DNA from: Candidatus Woesearchaeota archaeon | GTDB lineage: Archaea; Nanobdellota; Nanobdellia; SCGC-AAA011-G17; VGLX01 | Assembly (NCBI GenBank): GCA_016866645.1 | Contig: VGLX01000049.1 | Coordinates: 1 to 7,843 of the forward strand | Length of the DNA stretch: 7,843 nt | Direction of reading: 5' to 3' | Part shown: positions 5,001-7,843 of the stretch, in pieces | Numbering within the stretch: the stretch's first letter is position 1 | Layout: every line of letters starts with the position of its first letter | The notes under the pieces: generated by a model | What the model was told of the DNA's origin: nothing | The model's input: only the letters and a program-made list of their open reading frames with translations | The model's database searches: none | Made by a program: the position numbers and the translations under genes

Positions 5001-7518
5001 TGCTGTTATAGTTATTCGCAGAGTCATAACAGTAAACGGCCCATATGTATAACCCATTTGGCATGTCTACAACTGTGCTCTGTGAAACCCCGCTAGTAAG
5101 CCCGGAAAATGACTTGTTCAGATGCCATCCACCAGACCAGTTGCCCCAAAGCTCACAAGTACCCAAACCTAAACTGTCAGTAGCTGTAAAATTAAACAAA
5201 ACCGTGTTAACAGTAGTTTCATTATAAAAGTCAATAGGACTGTTAAGGACAACAGTCGGAGGATTAAGGTCAACATTTAATGTGAAGTTTTGAACAGTGG
5301 TGTTTCTATTGCCTAAAGTGCTGTTACAATAAACACTCCACAAATACTGGCCATCTGCGATTGTTATATTGCTGCTGCCGTTAGTAACGCTAGCCGTAGG
5401 GCTGACAAAAGTCTCATTAAGATGCCAACCACCACTCCAATCGCCCCAAAGCTCACAAGTGTCAACAGCGCCGCCACTTGAAGCAGTATAATTAAAAACG
5501 ACACCACCAGTAGCGGTCTCGTTATAAAAATCTGTAGGGCTATTCAAAACAACAGTGGGCGTGTTAGGGTCAACAATCAATGTGTAGTTAGCTGCAGAGA
5601 ACCCAGAATTTCCAACAGTGTCATTGCACCAGACGTTCCATAAGTAATTCCCAGCTTCAAACGTTAAAGTGCTGCTCTCATTCTGCGAACCGCTTGTAGG
5701 GCTGACAAAGGTCTCGTTAAGATGCCAAACCCCTGTCCAGTTGCCCCACAGCTCACAAGTATCAAGACCTGAGCTGTCAGTAGCTGTGTACTTAAAGCTC
5801 GTCGCTGAAGTGATGCTATTAAGGTCTCCTGGAGAGTCTAAAGTCACCACTGGCGCTAAAGAATCAGACCCGGCTCCTTCGGAAAAGTCAAGAACATAAA
5901 CCTGTCCTGCCCAGTTATTAAGTGAAGTGTTAGCATATGGCGCGCTAGTTATGAGTTCTGCACATCCATCATTGTCAATATCTCCGCTGGCTATAGATGT
6001 GCCTAATTGTGAACCTACGTTACCATCTTCATCTAGACCTTCTGTCCCGTTAATCGTGATGTTAGAATATGAGAAATCATTTTGATTAACTGCTGAGGTG
6101 TAGTCTGATCCGAAGAACACGAAAACCCGCCCACCTAGAGTTATCGTGTCGTCAACACTTGCGGAAGGTGCGCCTATGCTTATATCAGCGGATCCATCGC
6201 AATTGATGTCACCATTAGAAACAGTTTCTGTAGACCCTAAATAACCGCTGCTAGATGTTCCGTTAATGGTAATATTCGCGCTGGACAAAGAGTCATAACT
6301 GACAGGGGAATTGTAATTCGCTCCGAAGAACACGAAAACCTGACCTGCATCGCTATTGCCTGAAGGGTCACCGTACATTGAGCCGATGGTTATATCATAG
6401 AAATTGTCGTTGTTTATTTTACCGCTGGCAACGCTACTTCCGAGCCATTTGTCAGCACCGTCATCTGATGTGCCATTAATAGTTATATTAGCATATTGCA
6501 AGCTCTTTTCATTGACCCTATCTGTATAAGCTGCTCCGAAGAAAACATAAGCCTGTCCACCATAAGTTGAGTCTCCTAAAGGGTCCGCGCTACGAGCACC
6601 AGCGATTATGTCTGAATAGCCATCATTATTAACATCCCCGCTGGCTACGCTGTAACCAAACTCCTCACCAACATCGGTTGTTGCGTTAAGTGTTATGTTT
6701 GCGTAAGAAAAGGCGTTCTCGTTTATTGTCGTAGAGTAATCCGCTCCGAAAAGAACAAAGACCTGTCCATCAGTACTGCCGTATATATTCGCGTTAGTGT
6801 TTCCTATTACGATATCAGTGTAATTATCGTTGTTAACATCTCCTGCAGCAACAGAAAATCCGAATGCGCTGTTGCCTGTTGAATTGAACGTGAGATTAGC
6901 GTATAAGGAAGCGTTCTGATTAACATACATATCGGGATATTGCGCTCCGAATATGACAAACGCTTGAGTTGAGCCTGTTCCGATTATAACATCCGAAAAA
7001 CTGTCATTGTTTATGTCACCGCTAGCAACATGAGACCCGCCTGTAGCATTGAATGTCAGGTTTGCGTAAGAGAAGGCGTTCTCGTTTATTGTCGTAGAGT
7101 AATCCGCTCCGAAAAAAACAAAGACCTGGCCCGCATTGGAAGCTCCGATTATAATATCTTTCAGGCCGTCGCCGTTAACATCCCCCGTAGTTAAAGAATT
7201 ACCAAAATTGTCAGAAGTGTTCGTGCCGTTAAATGTTATATTCGCATATGAAGTAGCAGGCTGTTCTATCTGTGCGCTTAAGCTGTAAGCCAGACAGGCT
7301 AAAAAGATTAGAAATAACACAAAAGCGTGCTTGTTGCTGATTCTTAAAAATTTTAAAATGCTAAAAGTCTTTTCTTGATCGTTCAGCTTAGCCAGTTTTT
7401 CTTTAGCTTTTTCTAAATCGGAGCCCAAGAATATGTTTTTTACTTTGCCTTTAACTTTTATGTTATGGTAATAATAAGAGTATTGTTTACCTTGGATTTT
7501 TATCTCTCTTTTATACAT
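2089..7518 (-). CDS. Giant surface protein: two seven-bladed FG-GAP propellers, four Ig-like domains, Cys-rich stalk, C-terminal anchor
   Basis: The 1809-residue product is a surface protein, probably an adhesin or cell-envelope component. Order of parts: 1-62 basic leader with YSYYYHNIKVKGKVKNIFLG; 65-82 hydrophobic segment ending SLSA before QIEQ, either a cleaved signal peptide or an anchor; 89-550 seven FG-GAP blades as in integrin alpha; 555-848 three Ig-like domains of 100 residues each; 853-1348 seven more blades; 1350-1438 a fourth Ig-like domain; 1459-1562 an unrecognised beta-rich domain; 1563-1645 a Pro/Glu-rich linker with six Glu in a row; 1697-1761 twelve Cys; 1769-1790 a transmembrane helix followed by a basic tail. 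Basic residues at both ends predict cytoplasmic termini and a long external middle. Each blade has a calcium loop of the DxNxDGxxD type. N-x-T sequons are very frequent, suggesting heavy N-glycosylation. The ligand is unknown. The ATG follows a good TATA region, and its stop overlaps the next gene. Confidence 0.92.
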   Translation of the reverse strand: MYKREIKIQGKQYSYYYHNIKVKGKVKNIFLGSDLEKAKEKLAKLNDQEKTFSILKFLRISNKHAFVLFLIFLACLAYSLSAQIEQPATSYANITFNGTNTSDNFGNSLTTGDVNGDGLKDIIIGASNAGQVFVFFGADYSTTINENAFSYANLTFNATGGSHVASGDINNDSFSDVIIGTGSTQAFVIFGAQYPDMYVNQNASLYANLTFNSTGNSAFGFSVAAGDVNNDNYTDIVIGNTNANIYGSTDGQVFVLFGADYSTTINENAFSYANITLNATTDVGEEFGYSVASGDVNNDGYSDIIAGARSADPLGDSTYGGQAYVFFGAAYTDRVNEKSLQYANITINGTSDDGADKWLGSSVASGKINNDNFYDITIGSMYGDPSGNSDAGQVFVFFGANYNSPVSYDSLSSANITINGTSSSGYLGSTETVSNGDINCDGSADISIGAPSASVDDTITLGGRVFVFFGSDYTSAVNQNDFSYSNITINGTEGLDEDGNVGSQLGTSIASGDIDNDGCAELITSAPYANTSLNNWAGQVYVLDFSEGAGSDSLAPVVTLDSPGDLNSITSATSFKYTATDSSGLDTCELWGNWTGVWHLNETFVSPTSGSQNESSTLTFEAGNYLWNVWCNDTVGNSGFSAANYTLIVDPNTPTVVLNSPTDFYNETATGGVVFNYTASSGGAVDTCELWGDWSGGWHLNETFVSPTASVTNGSSNITIADGQYLWSVYCNSTLGNRNTTVQNFTLNVDLNPPTVVLNSPIDFYNETTVNTVLFNFTATDSLGLGTCELWGNWSGGWHLNKSFSGLTSGVSQSTVVDMPNGLYIWAVYCYDSANNYNSTVGTFTLDINVPFAILLTKIDGKVADDQLGWTFATGDVNGDGYKDLIAGDSNADPPSPVGATNSGQVFVFFGAPNNGITDMDATYANITINGTSALVGLHNHADGLGWDVASGDINNDGYDDIIVGSKAASPPSSYDSGFQTDDSSGQVLVFYGASFTSTINEQSGSYANITLNGTAESRLGESVAVGDVNNDNYDDIIVGSPNARHSAPINTAGQVSVLFGANFGTISMSEFNSYANITLNATESSMDLGSDVGSGDINDDGYADILVGARYADTPAVNNAGQVLVYFGAAYTSAINEKYSSYANFTINGSAWDQLGDYRSLHTGDVNNDGYSDIIIGVGTQGTYEGQAYVFFGAAYNDGSAINGFPGPAGLGAGSYANITINGTYPEEFGSGIDVGDFNNDGYADLAVGGYDGAVTLPNGSIGISGTGNGDGAVYLFFGENYTSAINQNASLLANITINATMAGEVFGWNVDVGDINDDDYADIMVGAPYSAPSGKNRAGRTYIYSSDYIPRVNLNTPLNARIDTDGQVYFNYTAIDINLDTCWLTINGELNATNVTNERYANFSVGLTEGRYNWSVSCNDTFNNVNTSELWDLSIIFIEGGDGNTTNLENEENSSNVSGYIYEVSTLGMINFTDEILDLSNGSNMTGYMVVSNNNITIDIEGLMSDFGVDLNKSAVLSFYGLTFSNPRILRDGTLCPADVCTKLSYSGGVLEFNVTGFSSYTSEETPAAVEETPTSGGTTSTDYTYPSETEIIPKPIPEPVVPEVPIEEEEEEMPPALEVPSDFITPLDLDTPEEVIPEGGADYIDEVVNTAKVDNDLITSVSGDRGGAREELEVHALSVKNKPVYVINMDTKECDHNCPNCYNGVKDSDEEGVDCGGSCALNCQGVENIPRILFVCGDSQCSTGEECFCAEDCGRLECLKLTYDKDLVIVLLGSLFFVAMLSLLMLNIERKHKPIISTMKLRRVGR
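2101..2105 (-). promoter_or_regulatory. Shine-Dalgarno sequence for the coupled pilin-like gene
   Basis: The minus strand reads GGAGG eight bases before the ATG at 2092, inside the last codons of the upstream giant gene. It supports this start and re-initiation after the ATGA stop/start overlap at 2089-2092. The first genes of the transcription units in this window show no comparable site. Confidence 0.65.
2149..2214 (-). other. C-terminal transmembrane anchor of the giant protein
   Basis: Residues about 1769-1790 form an uninterrupted hydrophobic helix (DLVIVLLGSLFFVAMLSLLM is the core), followed by a tail rich in Lys and Arg (IERKHK, MKLRRVGR). By the positive-inside rule the tail is cytoplasmic and everything before the helix is outside. 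Confidence 0.85.
2236..2430 (-). other. Cys-rich stalk module of the giant protein (two CGG/CGD-type motifs)
   Basis: Residues 1697-1761 contain twelve cysteines. The first half matches the pattern C.NG..D.DE.GVDCGG.C...C (NGVKDSDEEGVDCGGSC), and the second the pattern CGD..CS.GE.C.C..DC (CGDSQCSTGEECFCAEDC). I recognise both as short Cys-rich extracellular motifs common in surface proteins of bacteria and archaea; they probably form small disulfide-bonded, calcium-binding knots. They sit directly outside the membrane helix. Confidence 0.7.
2584..2832 (-). other. Pro/Glu/Thr-rich linker of the giant protein
   Basis: Residues about 1563-1645 are low-complexity and acidic, with repeated Pro-Glu steps (IIPKPIPEPVVPEVP) and six consecutive Glu at 1610-1615. 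This is typical of an extended, unfolded cell-wall-spanning spacer between the folded outer domains and the membrane-proximal module. Confidence 0.75.
3205..3471 (-). other. Fourth Ig-like domain of the giant protein
   Basis: Residues about 1350-1438 follow the same plan as the three central Ig-like domains: a VNLNTP opening strand, YFNYTAID, one Cys in LDTCWL (1384) and one in WSVSCNDT (1420), then a closing hydrophobic strand. It lacks the WG.W.G.WHLN insert of the central three, so it is a more distant copy and not part of the 300-bp tandem array. Confidence 0.7.
3475..4962 (-). repeat. Second seven-blade FG-GAP (integrin-alpha-like) propeller
   Basis: Seven calcium-loop motifs at residues 875, 952, 1027, 1096, 1165, 1237 and 1315, each of the form GDxNxDxYxDxxxG (for example GDVNGDGYKDLIAG, GDINDDGYADILVG). 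Each is followed by an AGQV.VFFGA-type strand and preceded by a YANITINGT-type strand. Seven is the number of blades in integrin-alpha propellers. The first blade opens differently (TKIDGKVADDQLG) and lacks the paired sequon; the last ends in GRTYIYSS without FFG, as expected at a closing blade. Confidence 0.88.
4975..5856 (-). repeat. Three tandem Ig-like domains with an exact 300-bp period
   Basis: Three domains each contain DTCELWG/GTCELWG, then W.G.WHLN, then a late Cys in WN/SVWC-type strands. The first Cys falls at residues 588, 688 and 788, exactly 100 apart. At the DNA level the conserved block ends at 5160, 5460 and 5760, exactly 300 bp apart (each ends in gctcacaagt on the plus strand). 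The paired Cys (588/631, 688/731, 788/830) probably form intradomain disulfides. The three are near copies from tandem duplication. Confidence 0.85.
6698..6765 (-). repeat. 68-bp near-identical repeat, copy in blade 3 (partner 7061-7128)
   Basis: This segment matches 7061-7128 at 66 of 68 positions by eye, at an offset of 363 bp. It encodes residues 252-274 (FGADYSTTINENAFSYAN within it). Other blade pairs share the protein pattern but not the DNA, so this pair is recent or has been homogenised. Confidence 0.85.
7061..7128 (-). repeat. 68-bp near-identical repeat, copy in blade 1 (partner 6698-6765)
   Basis: This is the second copy of the segment, encoding residues 131-153 of the giant protein. 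The only differences I see are an a/g change in the gtaag[a/g]aagg part and an a/g change after ccgaaaa. Synonymous positions are conserved as well, so protein-level selection alone does not explain the match. Confidence 0.85.
7273..7518 (-). other. Long basic leader plus signal/anchor helix of the giant protein
   Basis: Residues 1-62 are basic and tyrosine-rich and read as three short strands then a helix (EIKIQGKQYSYYYHNIKV, GKVKNIFLG, DLEKAKEKLAKL). Residues 65-82 are the export helix, ending ...AYSLSA before Gln, a plausible signal-peptidase site. An n-region of about 60 residues is much longer than in an ordinary signal peptide; compare the protease in this window, whose n-region is about six residues. 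Confidence 0.75.
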
Positions 7519-7564
7519 TAAAACACTCTCTTTTTGATAGTAGTGTAAATAATAAACGCTTAAT

Positions 7565-7574
7565 TATTTATAAA
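7565..7574 (-). promoter_or_regulatory. TATA box for the giant protein / pilin-like operon
   Basis: The minus strand reads TTTATAAATA in an A+T-rich stretch, centred about 51 bases before the ATG at 7518, predicting a start near 7543 and a leader of about 25 bases. A second, weaker TATA-like stretch (GTTTATTATTTAC, 7545-7557) would give a nearly leaderless mRNA, so the exact start is uncertain. Only a weak purine run (AAGAGAG) precedes the ATG. Confidence 0.55.
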
Positions 7575-7581
7575 TTTTTTT

Positions 7582-7587
7582 AAAAAA
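7582..7587 (-). terminator. Possible oligo-T terminator after the helicase gene
   Basis: A run of six T on the minus strand (GTGTTTTTTA) lies about 20 bases past the helicase stop codon and just upstream of the next TATA box. Archaeal polymerase stops at T-runs without needing a hairpin, and none is seen here. The general A+T richness makes this tentative. Confidence 0.35.
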
Positions 7588-7606
7588 CACAGGTAGTGTA
7601 AAATTT

Positions 7607-7843
7607 TTATTGCTTGAAGAACTCTTCTATCAAGCCTATAGGCGTCCTAGTGATTTTTATCTGCCAATCCTTAGGGAAGCATTTGTAATAACTCTGCCAT
7701 TGGTACCTCTCATCCAAGAATACTACAACTCCTTTGTCGGTTTCGCTTCGTATGCAGCGTCCAGCGTTCTGGATCGCTTTCAGAAGAGCAGGATACACGT
7801 AGCCGTAGTCCCAGCCTTTGCTAAAGCGCCTGTCGTAATAATC
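7607..7843 (-). CDS. XPD/Rad3-family ATP-dependent DNA helicase, C-terminal 78 residues; start outside window
   Basis: The frame is open from the window edge to the TAA at 7607, so this is the tail of a longer gene. It reads GWDYGYVYPALLKAIQNAGR and continues CIRSETDKGVVVFLDERY. QNAGRCIRS is superfamily 2 motif VI (Q..GR..R), which contacts the ATP gamma-phosphate across the two RecA-like domains. The spacing to GVVVFLDERY, the aromatic residues before it and the YYKCFP block are typical of the XPD/Rad3 end of HD2. Archaeal XPD is a 5'-3' helicase with an Fe-S cluster, linked to repair; its Fe-S domain would lie upstream, outside this window, so a DinG-like relative cannot be excluded. A GTG at 7798 is an internal Val codon, not the start: the homology clearly continues upstream of it. 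An 88-base promoter gap separates it from the giant gene. Confidence 0.85.
   Translation of the reverse strand, partial: DYYDRRFSKGWDYGYVYPALLKAIQNAGRCIRSETDKGVVVFLDERYQWQSYYKCFPKDWQIKITRTPIGLIEEFFKQ

Larger units (their letters stand above)
5869..7254 (-). repeat. First seven-blade FG-GAP (integrin-alpha-like) propeller
   Basis: Seven calcium-loop motifs begin at residues 112, 167, 226, 294, 366, 436 and 512. Most match GDxNxDxxxDxxxG (GDVNGDGLKDIIIG is the first). Blade 5 reads GKINNDNFYD, with the first Asp replaced by Lys, and blade 7 reads GDIDNDGCAELITS, with Glu for the last Asp and no final Gly, so those two may bind calcium weakly. All seven carry the N-x-T-x-N-x-T strand. Confidence 0.88.
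7540..7602 (-). repeat. 10-bp direct repeat flanking the TATA box of the giant gene (candidate operator)
   Basis: The minus strand reads TTTACACTAC at 7593-7602 and 7540-7549, both perfect, 53 bp apart. The TATA box at 7565-7574 lies between them nearly symmetrically: the centres are about 28 bases upstream and 25 downstream. The downstream copy covers the predicted transcription start. The position suggests regulator binding; the role is inferred. Confidence 0.45.

Noticed and set aside
789..5899. Many plus-strand open frames of 60-118 codons opposite the minus-strand genes
   Set aside because: They lie entirely antisense to genes with clear family motifs, lack recognisable domains or start signals, and look like shadows of the long minus-strand frames.
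6200..7250. Regularly spaced short repeats that could suggest a CRISPR-like array
   Set aside because: The spacing is uneven (about 55-75 codons), the copies diverge at third positions, and every copy is in frame within FG-GAP blades: protein repeats, not an array.
7561..7590. A hairpin terminator in the A+T-rich stretch
   Set aside because: The apparent self-complementarity is only A/T alternation around the TATA box, with no stable G/C stem. Only the T-run is kept, as a tentative terminator.
7607..7798. A small independent 63-codon gene starting at GTG 7798
   Set aside because: The frame continues open to the window edge with family-consistent residues (GWDYGY) upstream; it is the tail of the XPD/Rad3-type helicase.

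Overview
The window looks archaeal. It carries an archaeal/eukaryal-type RNase P protein (Rpp30), an XPD/Rad3-type helicase end, TATA-box promoters placed about 30 bases before start codons, and large secreted proteins dense in N-x-S/T sequons. The style of the surface proteins (an N-terminus beginning MNKKGQ, a YYY..GKVK..FLG leader before the signal segment, CGG/CGD cysteine-rich motifs before a C-terminal membrane anchor) reminds me most of uncultured DPANN-type archaea such as Woesearchaeota or Pacearchaeota. That assignment is inference from recall, not from a search.

All five genes lie on the minus strand, so transcription runs from high to low coordinates. From the right edge: (1) the last 78 codons of an XPD/Rad3-like DNA helicase; (2) an 88-base AT-rich promoter region containing a 10-bp direct repeat on either side of a TATA box; (3) a 1809-residue surface protein; (4) a 222-residue protein with a pilin-like N-terminus, joined to the giant by an ATGA overlap and with its own Shine-Dalgarno sequence; (5) a 45-base gap with a TATA box flanked by a perfect 12-bp direct repeat; (6) RNase P component 3 (Rpp30); (7) the first 250 codons of a secreted subtilisin-like protease, whose TATA box overlaps the stop codon of the Rpp30 gene.

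The giant protein is the centrepiece. It holds two complete sets of seven FG-GAP (integrin-alpha-type) blades, each blade with a calcium-loop motif. The two propellers are separated by three Ig-like domains repeating at exactly 100 residues (300 bp). A fourth Ig-like domain, a beta-rich domain, a Pro/Glu linker, two different Cys-rich motifs and a C-terminal transmembrane anchor follow. Thirteen of the fourteen blades carry the same paired sequon N-x-T-x-N-x-[S/T], and two blades share a 66/68-bp identical segment, a sign of recent internal duplication or gene conversion. The coupled pilin-like protein probably works with it at the cell surface. The protease is also exported but has its own promoter. 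Rpp30 (tRNA maturation) and the helicase (DNA repair) are housekeeping genes around this surface module. There is no gene-free stretch above 300 bases, and I saw no tRNA, rRNA, CRISPR array or insertion sequence.
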